A DNA stretch of 64,000 bases from Gammaproteobacteria bacterium (GCA_002716945.1 PBCF01000002.1:577605-641604); one strand, 5' to 3'; positions 27,112 to 36,849 are shown, counted from the stretch's first letter. Notes: generated from the letters alone by a model not told the origin. A program made the numbers and translations.

Positions 27112-28359
27112 ATGACTGACTTAGATATTAATAGTTTATTTATTATTCTTATAATCTTATTGTTTTTATCAGCATTTTTCTCTGGTTCTGAAACATCATT
27201 GATGAGTGTGAATAGATATAAGCTTAAACATAAACATAAAGAAGGTGATAGATCAGCGAAAAGAGTTTTGTTTTTAGTAAATAATCCCGACAAAACACTT
27301 GGACTAATTTTATTACTAAATAATTTTGTCAATATTCTAGCATCAGCTATAAGCACAGTTATTGCAATTAAACTATATGGCGATTCTGGCATTGCTATAT
27401 CAGCTGGCGTTCTAACTTTTGTAATATTGGTTTTTTCTGAAGTAACACCAAAAACATTTGCTGCTCTTTATCCTGATAAAATTGCTTACCCTGTTTCTCT
27501 GTTTTTTTATCCGGCTTTGAAAATTTTTTATCCAATCGTATCTATTATTAATTTCTTTTCTAAATCTTTGTTATTACTTTTTGGTGTAAAAGATAAAAAT
27601 ACAGCATTTGAATTACTAACTAAAGATGAAATTAAAACTATAATAAAAGAATCTAGTTATAAGCTTCCTAAATTTTATGAAGAGATGATTGTTAATTTAT
27701 TAGATTTAGAAAAAGTCAAAGTAGAAGATACTATGATTCCAAGAAATGAAATTATTAGTATAGACATTAATAACAAAATAGATCAAATATCAGAAATAAT
27801 TCTAAATTGCAAACATACAAGAATTCCTGTTTATAAAGATGATCTAAATACTCTAGAAGGATTTCTCCATAAAAGAAAAGTTATTGAAATTTTAAAAAAT
27901 GGAGATATAACAAAAGAAAAAATTTTAGAAAGTTTAAATCCTGCTTATTTTATACCTGAAGATACATCACTACTAAGTCAGCTTATTACCTTTAAAAAAG
28001 AAAAAAAAAGAATAGGTTGTGTTGTTGATGAATATGGTGATGTAAAAGGAATGGTAACATTAGATGATATACTTGAAGAAATAGTAGGCGAATTTAATAC
28101 AACTGACAAACAAACTGAAATACAGAAAATATCCGAACAATCATATTTGATTGATGGCTCTGTGAACATTAGAGAAGTAAATAGGATGCTTGTATGGAAA
28201 CTTCCAGAATCTAATGCAAAAACAATTAATGGCTTGATATTAGAATATTTAGAAAATATTCCTACACAAGGAACATCATTCCAAATAGAAAATTATCATT
28301 TTGAAATAATTAATATAAAAAATAATTTCGTAAAGAATGTAAAGATTACAAAAAAATAG
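27112..28359 (+). CDS. CNNM/CorB-family (HlyC/CorC) membrane transporter
   Basis: The 415-residue protein has a DUF21 membrane domain in residues 1-150 (FFSGSETSLMSVNRYKLKH, FVILVFSEVTPKTFAAL). Two CBS domains follow (MIPRNEIISIDI; IGCVVDEYGDVKGMVTLDDI), then a C-terminal CorC/HlyC transporter-associated domain. This is the YfjD/CorB architecture, linked to magnesium and cobalt efflux. CBS domains usually sense ATP-Mg. It is co-oriented with the YpjD-like gene. Confidence 0.92.
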   Translation: MTDLDINSLFIILIILLFLSAFFSGSETSLMSVNRYKLKHKHKEGDRSAKRVLFLVNNPDKTLGLILLLNNFVNILASAISTVIAIKLYGDSGIAISAGVLTFVILVFSEVTPKTFAALYPDKIAYPVSLFFYPALKIFYPIVSIINFFSKSLLLLFGVKDKNTAFELLTKDEIKTIIKESSYKLPKFYEEMIVNLLDLEKVKVEDTMIPRNEIISIDINNKIDQISEIILNCKHTRIPVYKDDLNTLEGFLHKRKVIEILKNGDITKEKILESLNPAYFIPEDTSLLSQLITFKKEKKRIGCVVDEYGDVKGMVTLDDILEEIVGEFNTTDKQTEIQKISEQSYLIDGSVNIREVNRMLVWKLPESNAKTINGLILEYLENIPTQGTSFQIENYHFEIINIKNNFVKNVKITKK

Positions 28360-28371
28360 TATATTACAGAT

Positions 28372-28584
28372 ATGACAAATAAAACAAAAAACCCTCTTTC
28401 GACGTTCGAAAGTGATTTAAAGAAGATGCAATCTATCCTTGAGGAAATTGAGTCTAAAGATTTAACTTTAGAAGAAATAATTAAAAAATATCAAGAAGGA
28501 ATAACACTATCTAAAAGATGTGAAGAGGCTTTAAAGGAAGCTGAACAAAAAGTTAAATTAATATCTGATAAGTCAAAAAAATGA
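28372..28584 (+). CDS. xseB: Exodeoxyribonuclease VII small subunit
   Basis: XseB is the helical small subunit of exonuclease VII, which degrades single-stranded DNA. The 70-residue protein shows STFESDLKKMQSILEEIESK, then LTLEEIIKKYQEGITLSKRC and LKEAEQKVKLI. Length and pattern are typical. It overlaps dxs by four bases, although ispA normally lies between them. The large subunit xseA is not in the window. Confidence 0.95.
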   Translation: MTNKTKNPLSTFESDLKKMQSILEEIESKDLTLEEIIKKYQEGITLSKRCEEALKEAEQKVKLISDKSKK

Positions 28585-30470
28585 AATCAAAATATACTTT
28601 ATTAGATAAAATTGATCTGCCAAATGATTTGAAAAATTTAGGTATAAAAGATTTAGAATCATTATCAGTAGAATTAAGAAACTTCATTTTAGATAGTGTA
28701 TCTAAAACAGGAGGACATCTTGCATCTGGTCTTGGTGCGGTTGAATTGACCATCAGTTTACATTATGTATTTGACACACCAAACGATAAAATCATTTGGG
28801 ATGTAGGCCATCAATGTTATCCACATAAAATTTTAACTGGTAGAAAAAATTTGATGCATACACTAAGAAAAAAAAATGGCCTATCTGGTTTTTTAAAAAA
28901 AACTGAAAGCGAATATGATTGTTTTGGAGCTGGGCATTCTAGTACCTCTATAAGTGTTGCTATAGGCTATGATTTAGCTCTTAAAATGAAAAATGAAAAT
29001 AAAAAAGTAGTTGCTGTTATTGGAGATGGTGGTTTAACTGCTGGTATGGCCTACGAAGCAATGTGTCATGCTGGAGACATAGATTCTGATATTTTAGTTA
29101 TTCTAAATGATAATGATATGTCAATCTCTCCAAATGTTGGTGCCATTCATAAATATTTAACAAGAATGCTAAGTGGAAAAACTTTTTCATCAATTAAAGA
29201 CAAAAGTAAGAAAGTTTTTAATAAAGTAAAAATAATTGAAGATATAGCAAAAAAAGTTGAAACAAGTGCAAAAAAATTTATTACTCCGGGTCATTTATTT
29301 GAAGAAATTGGATTTAAATATTATGGGCCTGTAGATGGTCATGATATACCTAATCTTGTAAAAATTTTAGCAAACTTAAAACTACAGAAAGGGCCGAGGA
29401 TCCTACATATAATTACACGTAAAGGCAAAGGTTATAAATTAGCTGAAGATAATCCAATAAATTATCATGGAGTAACCCCATTTGATGTTAAAAGTGGAAA
29501 AAAGAAAAAGAATAAAATAGAAAATAAATTAACATACACTAATATATTTAGTGAGTGGATAACAAATAAGGCTAATAATAATGATAATTTAGTAGCTATA
29601 ACACCTGCGATGAGAGAGGGGTCTGGTTTAGTAGAATTTGAAAAAAAATTTCCCGATCGTTATTTTGATGTAGGAATAGCAGAACAACATTCTGTAACTT
29701 TTGCGGCAGGATTAGCTGCAGAAGGTATGAAGCCAATAGTTGCCATATACTCTACTTTTTTACAGAGAGCTTATGATCAAGTAATACATGACGTGATGAT
29801 ACAAGAATTAGATGTTTTATTTGCAATTGATCGTGCTGGATTGGTAGGTGCGGATGGTGAGACTCACCATGGCATTTATGATATATCTTATTTAAGAATT
29901 CTTCCTAAATTTATTGTAATGACACCTTCCAATGAACAAGAAATGTGGAAAATGTTGAATACAGGTTTTGATTATAAGGGTCCGGCCGCAGTTCGTTACC
30001 CTAGAGGATACTCACTTGGTTTGTCTTTAGATAGTGATCAAAATAGGCTTGAAATAGGTAAAGCTAAAATAATCCGCGAGGGAATAAGTATTGCTTATTT
30101 AGTTTTTGGGACACTATTGCAAAACGTAATAAAAGTTGCTGGTGATTTAAATGCAACTGTTGTTGATATGAGATTTGTTAAACCCTTAGATCAAGAAATG
30201 CTAAATCATATATGTTCATCTCATGATTTGATTATAACTGTTGAAGAGAATTCAGTTTTAGGAGGAGCTGGCTCGGCGGTCAATGAATATATTTTATCCA
30301 AAAATCTTCCCAATCATGTCCACAATATAGGAGTTCCTGATCATACCATCTCACATGGCAGTCAAGATGAATTATTATCAGAACTTGGTCTAGACGAAGA
30401 TGGTATTTTAAAAACCTCACTCGAATTACGGAAAAATATATCAAAATTAAAAAAAATACATCATAAATAG
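28581..30470 (+). CDS. dxs: 1-deoxy-D-xylulose-5-phosphate synthase
   Basis: Dxs condenses pyruvate and glyceraldehyde 3-phosphate in the first step of the MEP isoprenoid pathway. The thiamine diphosphate site is visible: SKTGGHLASGLGAVEL (His46), GDGGLTAGMAYEAM (148-161) and LNDNDMSISPNVGA. The second half has YFDVGIAEQHSVTFAAGLA and DRAGLVGADGETHHG. Length 629 is normal. IspE of the same pathway lies at 62.8 kb. Stop TAG at 30468-30470 is 15 bases before the proposed queD start. Confidence 0.98.
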   Translation: MKSKYTLLDKIDLPNDLKNLGIKDLESLSVELRNFILDSVSKTGGHLASGLGAVELTISLHYVFDTPNDKIIWDVGHQCYPHKILTGRKNLMHTLRKKNGLSGFLKKTESEYDCFGAGHSSTSISVAIGYDLALKMKNENKKVVAVIGDGGLTAGMAYEAMCHAGDIDSDILVILNDNDMSISPNVGAIHKYLTRMLSGKTFSSIKDKSKKVFNKVKIIEDIAKKVETSAKKFITPGHLFEEIGFKYYGPVDGHDIPNLVKILANLKLQKGPRILHIITRKGKGYKLAEDNPINYHGVTPFDVKSGKKKKNKIENKLTYTNIFSEWITNKANNNDNLVAITPAMREGSGLVEFEKKFPDRYFDVGIAEQHSVTFAAGLAAEGMKPIVAIYSTFLQRAYDQVIHDVMIQELDVLFAIDRAGLVGADGETHHGIYDISYLRILPKFIVMTPSNEQEMWKMLNTGFDYKGPAAVRYPRGYSLGLSLDSDQNRLEIGKAKIIREGISIAYLVFGTLLQNVIKVAGDLNATVVDMRFVKPLDQEMLNHICSSHDLIITVEENSVLGGAGSAVNEYILSKNLPNHVHNIGVPDHTISHGSQDELLSELGLDEDGILKTSLELRKNISKLKKIHHK

Positions 30471-30474
30471 AATT

Positions 30475-30478
30475 GGAG
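30475..30478 (+). promoter_or_regulatory. Ribosome binding site that fixes the queD start
   Basis: GGAG, continued as GGAGAAAGG, lies seven bases before the ATA at 30486 and is one of the better Shine-Dalgarno matches in the window. It is poorly placed for the first in-frame ATG at 30561, which is 82 bases further on. It therefore supports initiation at ATA. Confidence 0.6.
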
Positions 30479-30485
30479 AAAGGCT

Positions 30486-30854
30486 ATATATACACTCACT
30501 ATACATACTGAATTTTGTTCTGCCCATATATTACATGGCCACCAAGGTGATTGTAAAAGAATGCATGGACATAATTGGAAAGTTGAAGTTGAAGTTTCTG
30601 GAAATAAACTAGATAATGTGGGAATGGTTATAGATTTTAAAGAAATAAAAAAATCAACTAATGAAATAGCTAAAAAGCTTGATCATCAATATTTGAATGA
30701 TTTAGAGCCTTTTAAGACTAAAAACCCAACTGCTGAAAACATCTCTGAATATTTTTATACACAACTATCAAAAATATTTAATACAAATGATACTAAAATT
30801 AAATCAGTAAAACTATGGGAAACTGATAGAGCGTCTGTAACATATACGGAGTAA
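30486..30854 (+). CDS. queD: 6-carboxytetrahydropterin synthase, apparent AUA start
   Basis: QueD converts dihydroneopterin triphosphate to 6-carboxytetrahydropterin for queuosine or other 7-deazapurines. Reading from ATA at 30486 gives (M)[20 protein letters not shown], matching the family start MYTLT. The zinc ligands His14, His27 and His29 (HGHNW) and catalytic Cys23 are then all present, and the length is the usual 122. The first in-frame ATG at 30561 would remove His14 and Cys23. No ATG, GTG or TTG lies in frame between the dxs stop and 30561. The C-terminal [15 protein letters not shown] and [12 protein letters not shown] are canonical. Confidence 0.85.
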   Translation: MYTLTIHTEFCSAHILHGHQGDCKRMHGHNWKVEVEVSGNKLDNVGMVIDFKEIKKSTNEIAKKLDHQYLNDLEPFKTKNPTAENISEYFYTQLSKIFNTNDTKIKSVKLWETDRASVTYTE

Positions 30855-30859
30855 TTATT

Positions 30860-31687
30860 ATGTCAACAACTAAAAAAAACATCAAAGTAATAACACAAAA
30901 AAATAATCTGCCTGATACACAAGGCTTGATTGATACCAGAAATCTACCAATTAATAAAGTTGGTATAAAAGATATATTACATCCAATGATAATTAAGCAA
31001 AGATCAGGTAAAAAACAGTCTACTATTGCTAAATTCAATATGTATGTCAATTTACCACACGATTTCAAAGGAACACATATGTCAAGATTTGTTCATATAT
31101 TAAATAACAATGAAGAACAAATTACTGTTAAATCATTCAAAAAAATGATAGATGAGATGCTAATAATTTTAGAGGCTGAATCTGGTCATATAGAGATGTC
31201 TTTTCCGTATTTTGTTAATAAAACTGCACCAGTTTCCAAAGTAAAAAGTTTATTGGATTATGAAGTCACGTTTATTGGAGAAATAAAAGATGGTCTTTCT
31301 AATATGAAAATTAAAGTGCTTGTTCCTGTAACTAGTTTATGTCCATGTTCAAAGAAAATATCTCAATATGGAGCGCATAATCAAAGATCGCATGTTACTG
31401 TGACAGCTACAATTAAGGACTTTATATGGATTGAAGAAATTATTGATGTAATTGAGAAAGAGGCTTCGTCTGAATTATATGGTCTGCTTAAAAGACCAGA
31501 TGAAAAATACGTTACTGAATTAGCGTACGACAATCCAAAATTTGTAGAAGATATGGTAAGGGATATAGCTGTTCACTTCAATGAAGATGATAGGATCACT
31601 GAATATGTTGTAGAGTCAGAAAATTTTGAATCGATACACAATCACTCTGCGTATGCTCAAATCCACAATGTTAAAGATAAAGTCTAA
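30860..31687 (+). CDS. folE2: GTP cyclohydrolase IB
   Basis: FolE2 (GCYH-IB) turns GTP into dihydroneopterin triphosphate, the precursor of folate and of the QueD product. The 275-residue protein shows [30 protein letters not shown], the conserved Cys in [19 protein letters not shown] and [15 protein letters not shown]. This type can use metals other than zinc, unlike FolE. GGAG stands eight bases before the ATG. It follows queD by five bases, so substrate and consumer are made together. Confidence 0.96.
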   Translation: MSTTKKNIKVITQKNNLPDTQGLIDTRNLPINKVGIKDILHPMIIKQRSGKKQSTIAKFNMYVNLPHDFKGTHMSRFVHILNNNEEQITVKSFKKMIDEMLIILEAESGHIEMSFPYFVNKTAPVSKVKSLLDYEVTFIGEIKDGLSNMKIKVLVPVTSLCPCSKKISQYGAHNQRSHVTVTATIKDFIWIEEIIDVIEKEASSELYGLLKRPDEKYVTELAYDNPKFVEDMVRDIAVHFNEDDRITEYVVESENFESIHNHSAYAQIHNVKDKV

Positions 31688-31689
31688 CC

Positions 31690-32787
31690 CTATCTAAGGC
31701 CAGAATACAAGCCTCTCATCATTTCCTCAGCTGCTTGCGTGCTGACTTGAACATAACTCTCATCTTCTATAACAATCATAGTTCCTTCAATATCTGGTTT
31801 TACCATCAACATATAAACTTCTGCATCATCTTTACCCCAAAATACAATTTTATCTAAGAAAGATTTTTCTTGTTTTTCTTGTTCGGTTAATGAAATTTTT
31901 ATTTCTCCCTCCGATTGATTTGATGAGACGACTTTTACTCCAAGTTGATCAACTGTTTTGATTAATTGCGGCCATACTCTCTCATAAATATCTGGGACAA
32001 ATAGTGAATACATACCATTTTCATCGGTTGATAAAAAAGCCTTACCACGAACACCTGTAGCTTTGACAACTACGTATCCTTTAGATTTGGCTTCTTCTCC
32101 TCCCAAATAAATAAATAATCTAGATGTCATTTCCATTTCAAATTCAGGGTCTCTAGGTCGATTTTGCCATCTATACTCAGTATCACCATCAGTTGTAAAC
32201 TCTTTTCCATAATGTGTGATTATTATTTCAGTACTATTTGCCTTCTCAACTATTCTTGTTTTATAGCTATCTCTAGTTTCTGGTTCAACTAAGAGTGGCA
32301 AATATCTACCAACTATTCGTTGGAGTGTGCCTAATTGAGCTTCACTTAAATTTTCTACATAATCAGTTCTCATAGTCCCTAATGCAATATTATTTTGCAA
32401 AACTCTAAAACCTTCGTCTCGCCAAAACGCTATCAGTTTAGACCACAATTTTTCTTTATCAGTTTTATTAATCGATAGATAGGCATCTTTTCCAGATCTC
32501 AATAGTTCTATGCTGTCTAATTTTGTATCGACGGTAAATAATTCCATACCTTCTTGTTTAGCCAGTTCAGGAATTGAAACAGCGGATGGTGTCGATGGTG
32601 TGATAAGATCTGGCGGGACTTCTAAATCGAATTGTGTTTCATCGTAATCCACCCCAGTCTTATAAACAATTTTACTCTCTCTTGGATCTGAAACGATATT
32701 ATTATAATATTCAGTGATCGTGCCACATCCCATTAATGTGATACAAAGCGATAAAATCGTAGATTTTAATATAAAGTTTTTATTCAT
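31690..32787 (-). CDS. bamC: Outer-membrane assembly lipoprotein BamC
   Basis: BamC is an accessory lipoprotein of the BAM complex that inserts beta-barrel proteins. The 365-residue protein has a lipoprotein signal ending LMGC (Cys21). The conserved unstructured BamD-binding segment YKTGVDYDETQFDLEVPPDL follows, and then two helix-grip domains. It lies two bases after dapA, the gammaproteobacterial arrangement. Length is about 20 residues above the E. coli protein. Confidence 0.93.
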   Translation of the reverse strand: MNKNFILKSTILSLCITLMGCGTITEYYNNIVSDPRESKIVYKTGVDYDETQFDLEVPPDLITPSTPSAVSIPELAKQEGMELFTVDTKLDSIELLRSGKDAYLSINKTDKEKLWSKLIAFWRDEGFRVLQNNIALGTMRTDYVENLSEAQLGTLQRIVGRYLPLLVEPETRDSYKTRIVEKANSTEIIITHYGKEFTTDGDTEYRWQNRPRDPEFEMEMTSRLFIYLGGEEAKSKGYVVVKATGVRGKAFLSTDENGMYSLFVPDIYERVWPQLIKTVDQLGVKVVSSNQSEGEIKISLTEQEKQEKSFLDKIVFWGKDDAEVYMLMVKPDIEGTMIVIEDESYVQVSTQAAEEMMRGLYSGLR

Positions 32788-32789
32788 TT

Positions 32790-33668
32790 TTATTTTATTA
32801 TATTAGCTTTAATAAGTGACTCTTCAAGAGTTTTTTCAAATTTTTTATTCAACCATGTTAAAGGCAATCTTATTCCTTTTTGAATAAGTCCCATCCTATG
32901 TAAACTCCATTTCACTGGTATTGGGTTAGATTCTAAAAATAAATTATCATGCAAGATATCTAATACATCATTTATTTCCTTCGCTTTATCAGCATTGCCA
33001 TCAATTGCAAATTGACACATCCGATGCATTTCTAAAGGTGCTATATTAGCTGTTACAGAGATATTACCTTTAAATCCAATCAAAATATCATTTAATGCAG
33101 TTTTATCATCACCAGAATAAATTGAAATATTTTCGGAGCATTTTTCTAATAGTTCTATAGATCGTTGTTGATTCCCAGAAGCTTCTTTTATGCCGATAAT
33201 ATTTTTATGTTTGCTAAGTCTATATACAGTTTCTGGAAGTATATCTACAGATGTTCTACCTGGTACATTATAAAGAATCTGCGGTATATTAACTTCATCT
33301 GCAATTTTCAAAAAATGTTGATAGAGGCCTTCTTGACTTGGTTTGTTATAATAAGGCGTAACTAGAAGACAAGCATCTGCTCCTAATTCTTTTGATTTTT
33401 GCGTTAATTCTATAGCTTCGCTAGTAGAATTAGCTCCTGTGCCAGCTATAACAGGTATTCTTTTATTGACAATATCCAAAGTTCTCTGAATGACTTTGGA
33501 ATGTTCATTAAAATCTAAAGTAGCTGATTCACCAGTAGTACCAACACTAACAATTACATCTGTTTTATTAGAAATATGAAACTCTAGTAGTTTTTCTAAA
33601 GAATTAAAATCTAGATTGCCCTTTGAATCCATAGGTGTCGTTATTGCAACCATGCTACCTTTAAACAT
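32790..33668 (-). CDS. dapA: 4-hydroxy-tetrahydrodipicolinate synthase
   Basis: DapA condenses pyruvate with aspartate semialdehyde in lysine and diaminopimelate synthesis. The 292-residue barrel shows FKGSMVAITTPM, VGTTGESATLDFNEH, YYNKPSQEGLYQHF, LYNVPGRTSVDI and the Schiff-base lysine in GIKEASGN. SIYSGDDKTAL is also typical. It stands between perM and bamC on the same strand. Confidence 0.97.
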   Translation of the reverse strand: MFKGSMVAITTPMDSKGNLDFNSLEKLLEFHISNKTDVIVSVGTTGESATLDFNEHSKVIQRTLDIVNKRIPVIAGTGANSTSEAIELTQKSKELGADACLLVTPYYNKPSQEGLYQHFLKIADEVNIPQILYNVPGRTSVDILPETVYRLSKHKNIIGIKEASGNQQRSIELLEKCSENISIYSGDDKTALNDILIGFKGNISVTANIAPLEMHRMCQFAIDGNADKAKEINDVLDILHDNLFLESNPIPVKWSLHRMGLIQKGIRLPLTWLNKKFEKTLEESLIKANIIK

Positions 33669-33685
33669 TACTACCTCTTCTTAAT

Positions 33686-34744
33686 TTAAGTTTGGACATT
33701 TATTTTTGGCCAAATATTTAAAAGAGTATTTAAAAATACGGCAAGTGGTATAGCAAAGAAAACACCCCATATTCCCCATATAGATCCAAAAAATAGTATT
33801 GCTAGTAAGATAGCAAATGGGTGAATACTGACTGCATCTGAAAAGAGAATTGGAACAACGACGTTACCATCAATAACCTGAATTAAAACATGTGTAATCA
33901 TAATTATCCAAAAATCTGATGTTAACCCCCACTGAAAATATGAAACAAAAATAATGGGTATAGTTACTGCAATTGCGCCAACATATGGAATAATTACAGA
34001 TACACCACATAAAAAACTTAGTAATAATGTATATTTCAATCCAATCAGACCAAATATAATGAACGATGCAATCCAAACTATTATTATTTCAATAAATTTG
34101 CATCTAATATAATTACCAATTTTCATATCTAACTCATTATATGCTTTTTTAGTTAAATCTAATTTTTCGGGGAAAAAACGCTGGAACCATCCAAAAATTT
34201 GAGATTTATCATATAGTAAGAAAAAAATTAGTATGGGCACAATTAACATATAAATGATTAATTCAAATAAACTTCCAGCTGAAGATAGAGAACTTGCTAA
34301 AATATTTTTTCCAACAGTTGTTATTTCATTACTTATACTCAAAAATACACTATCAATTTGCGCAGGTGTAACTAAATTATCCTCTTCAAAAGTAACGCCT
34401 ATAAGTTCTTTACTCTTTTCAATTATAGCTGGAAGAGATTTTATCAAAACAGTCAATTGATCTAGCATTAAGGGTATTAATGTAAAAATTAAAAACATAA
34501 ACATAAACAAAAAAAGTAAAAAAACAATAATCACTGCGATTTTTCTGTCAAAATTGATATTATCTTGAAATCTTTGCACTAAGCCTTCAAGCATATAAGC
34601 CAATATTACTGCAACAAGAATTGGCACTACTGTTGAAAGTAAGATATATGTTATCAGAGTGGTAAATAGTATGATCAAGGCTAATGAAACTTGATTGGGA
34701 TCAGTTAAGTGACTATCGTACCATTCTTTGAAAAATTTAAGCAT
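33686..34744 (-). CDS. AI-2E/PerM-family transporter
   Basis: The 352-residue protein has about eight membrane spans in the PerM/YhhT pattern: a long N-terminal pair, a soluble helical region around residues 90-160, and a C-terminal GVSVIIPYVGAIAVTIPIIF with GNVVVPILFSDAVSIHPFAI. The family includes the AI-2 exporter TqsA, but most members have no assigned substrate. In many gammaproteobacteria it adjoins purM and hda. Here it precedes dapA. Confidence 0.9.
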   Translation of the reverse strand: MLKFFKEWYDSHLTDPNQVSLALIILFTTLITYILLSTVVPILVAVILAYMLEGLVQRFQDNINFDRKIAVIIVFLLFLFMFMFLIFTLIPLMLDQLTVLIKSLPAIIEKSKELIGVTFEEDNLVTPAQIDSVFLSISNEITTVGKNILASSLSSAGSLFELIIYMLIVPILIFFLLYDKSQIFGWFQRFFPEKLDLTKKAYNELDMKIGNYIRCKFIEIIIVWIASFIIFGLIGLKYTLLLSFLCGVSVIIPYVGAIAVTIPIIFVSYFQWGLTSDFWIIMITHVLIQVIDGNVVVPILFSDAVSIHPFAILLAILFFGSIWGIWGVFFAIPLAVFLNTLLNIWPKINVQT

Positions 34745-34858
34745 AGGATTTAGTGAAAATCTTTTTCATAAATTGCTTTTTCTATAATACCTATAAACAT
34801 GCTAAACTAAAACAGCTATTTGCAAAATATGTGAGATTAAATAAAGATAATATTAATA

Positions 34859-36112
34859 ATGAAGGCTTCAATTTTCCCTATATTCACTCTTAAAGATGAT
34901 CCGTCTGATGCAGAAATCTTAAGTCATAAGTTAATGATAAAGGCTGGATTAATTAGAAAACTCAATGCTGGGCTATATACTTGGCTTCCTTTGGGGATGA
35001 AACTAGTTTCTAAAATTTCGAAAATCATTATAGAGGAAATGAATAATATTGGTTCTATGGAAATTTTAATGCCCTCTATACAACCTGCTGATTTATGGAA
35101 AGAGTCTGAAAGATGGGATCAATACGGTCCTGAGCTTTTGAGAATTCAAGACAGACATGAGAGGGATTTTTGTTTTGGTCCAACATTTGAAGAAGTCATA
35201 ACCGACATAATAAGAAAAGAAATAAATAGTTATAAACAATTACCTTTAAACCTTTTTCAAATATCTACAAAATTTAGAGATGAAATTAGACCAAGGTTCG
35301 GCGTTATCAGAGCTAGAGAATTTATAATGAAAGATGCATATTCTTTTCATTCTAATCAAGAGTGTTTAAATGTAACTTATGAAAAATATAAATCCGCTTA
35401 CATAAATATATTTAATAGGCTTGGTCTCGATTTTAGAATAGTAGAAGCTGATAGCGGTAATATTGGAGGTAATGAATCCCATGAATTTCATGTTATAGCG
35501 GAAACTGGTGAAGATGATTTGCTTTTAGATGATTCTATGGTAGGTATGAATGTTGAAATAGCTAAAAGAAAATATGGACATGACAATATAGATGATATTT
35601 TAAAAGAAAAAAATTTAAAACATGTTAAAGGAATCGAGGTTGGACACATCTTCAAATTAGGTGATAAATATTCTTCGAAAATGAAAGCTATGATTAATAC
35701 TAAAGAATCCCAAAATATAAATATATTAATGGGATGTTATGGAATTGGTGTTACAAGAATTATAGCTGCAGCCATTGAGCAAAATAGTTCAAATGATGGG
35801 ATTATATGGCCTGAAGCATTAGAGCCATTTAAAGCAGTCATAGCTGCAATAGATGGTAATAAAAATTCTGAAATTAAAAAATATAGTGAAGAAATTTATC
35901 AAATGATTTCTAAAGATAATAATCTTGATATATTACTAGATGACAGAGATTTAAGGTTAGGTAACAAAATCAATGATTATGAACTTATTGGGATAAAAAA
36001 AATACTAATAATTGGTAAAGATGAAACTACCAATAAGACTATTACTTTAAAAATAAATAATGATAAAAAATTGATCCCTATTAACGAGCTTTTATCTTAT
36101 TTTTCGGATTAA
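34859..36112 (+). CDS. proS: Prolyl-tRNA synthetase lacking the INS editing domain
   Basis: This class II synthetase charges tRNA-Pro. Motif 2 is FRDEIRPRFGVIRAREF (139-155), with MKDAYSFH after it, and motif 3 is GCYGIGVTRIIAAAIEQ. The E. coli enzyme is about 570 residues; this is 417. The deletion lies between SHEFHV (208-212) and VGHIFKLG (261-268), where only about 50 residues replace the roughly 200-residue INS domain that edits Ala-tRNA-Pro. The catalytic and anticodon-binding parts are complete, so the gene is functional. This short form is known in alphaproteobacteria. Confidence 0.95.
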   Translation: MKASIFPIFTLKDDPSDAEILSHKLMIKAGLIRKLNAGLYTWLPLGMKLVSKISKIIIEEMNNIGSMEILMPSIQPADLWKESERWDQYGPELLRIQDRHERDFCFGPTFEEVITDIIRKEINSYKQLPLNLFQISTKFRDEIRPRFGVIRAREFIMKDAYSFHSNQECLNVTYEKYKSAYINIFNRLGLDFRIVEADSGNIGGNESHEFHVIAETGEDDLLLDDSMVGMNVEIAKRKYGHDNIDDILKEKNLKHVKGIEVGHIFKLGDKYSSKMKAMINTKESQNINILMGCYGIGVTRIIAAAIEQNSSNDGIIWPEALEPFKAVIAAIDGNKNSEIKKYSEEIYQMISKDNNLDILLDDRDLRLGNKINDYELIGIKKILIIGKDETTNKTITLKINNDKKLIPINELLSYFSD

Positions 36113-36113
36113 T

Positions 36114-36416
36114 TCAATCAAAAAAACGATAATCTTGCTGTGACTTATGTTGTTGGATAGCCATTTTAGCTTGATTTAAAGCTTCTTTAGCTAATTTTAT
36201 CGACACCTTATAATTTTTTTTCTCATGTTCACTTTTCGCTTTCTTTATAAGTTTCCTTGTTCCTCTCCATTCATTTTTGAGCTTTATAGCCTTACCATTA
36301 GCTATTTTAGCTTGAGAAATTATCCTTTCTGATTCTTGTTTACTGGATTTAACAGAATCAGCTGCATACACTGAAAAACAGAAAACTAATAATATGGAAC
36401 AGATTGTCTTTTTCAT
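36114..36416 (-). CDS. Small periplasmic helical protein
   Basis: The 100-residue product has a clear signal peptide (MKKTICSILLVFCFSVYAA). The mature part is alanine- and lysine-rich and almost certainly helical (AKIANGKAIKLKNEWRGTRK, KLAKEALNQAKMAIQQ). It resembles small DUF4398 or SoxXA-binding-type proteins, but I cannot confirm this. It lies three bases after the LysM gene and converges on proS. Confidence 0.62.
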   Translation of the reverse strand: MKKTICSILLVFCFSVYAADSVKSSKQESERIISQAKIANGKAIKLKNEWRGTRKLIKKAKSEHEKKNYKVSIKLAKEALNQAKMAIQQHKSQQDYRFFD

Positions 36417-36419
36417 AGT

Positions 36420-36830
36420 TTATTCTAATAAAAATCTTCTATCACTCTCTTCTTGATATCCAATTATCCATACACCTCTATTTTTTGCATGCATAATTGC
36501 TTTATCAAATAATAAATTATTTATGTTTGCTTCTATTATGAGATTTTGACCGGGAAAAATCAAATCAGCATCATAAATTGTATCATGATTGTGTTTATAT
36601 ATTATCGGCCAAAGAAATGGATTATTATAATATTTATCTGAAATATTCCACAAAGTTTCACCTGATTTAACAGAATGATAAGTCTTATCCTTTACAATAG
36701 GAGGAGATGAAAAAGAAGTTTGCCCTTCAATAGGTGCATAAGAAGTATCAATGAGTGAGCAATTAGAAATTATTAGAGAGAAAGATATTAATATGATAAA
36801 TTTCCTAAAAAGTTTTATTTTATGGCTCAT
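36420..36830 (-). CDS. LysM-domain envelope protein
   Basis: Starting at the ATG at 36830 gives 136 residues with a hydrophobic signal (FIILISFSLIISNC). The Cys may be a lipoprotein site, although Asn before it is unusual. One LysM domain follows: YHSVKSGETLWNISDKYYNN, then WPIIYKHNHD, DADLIFPGQNLII. LysM domains bind peptidoglycan. An upstream ATG at 36866 would extend into the divergent wrbA and add twelve residues before the signal, so I reject it. Confidence 0.75.
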   Translation of the reverse strand: MSHKIKLFRKFIILISFSLIISNCSLIDTSYAPIEGQTSFSSPPIVKDKTYHSVKSGETLWNISDKYYNNPFLWPIIYKHNHDTIYDADLIFPGQNLIIEANINNLLFDKAIMHAKNRGVWIIGYQEESDRRFLLE

Positions 36831-36849
36831 ATGGAATATCCTATAGTCA

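Noticed and set aside
34859-36112. proS as a pseudogene because it is 150 residues short
   Set aside because: All catalytic motifs and the C-terminal domain are in one open frame; only the dispensable editing insertion is missing.
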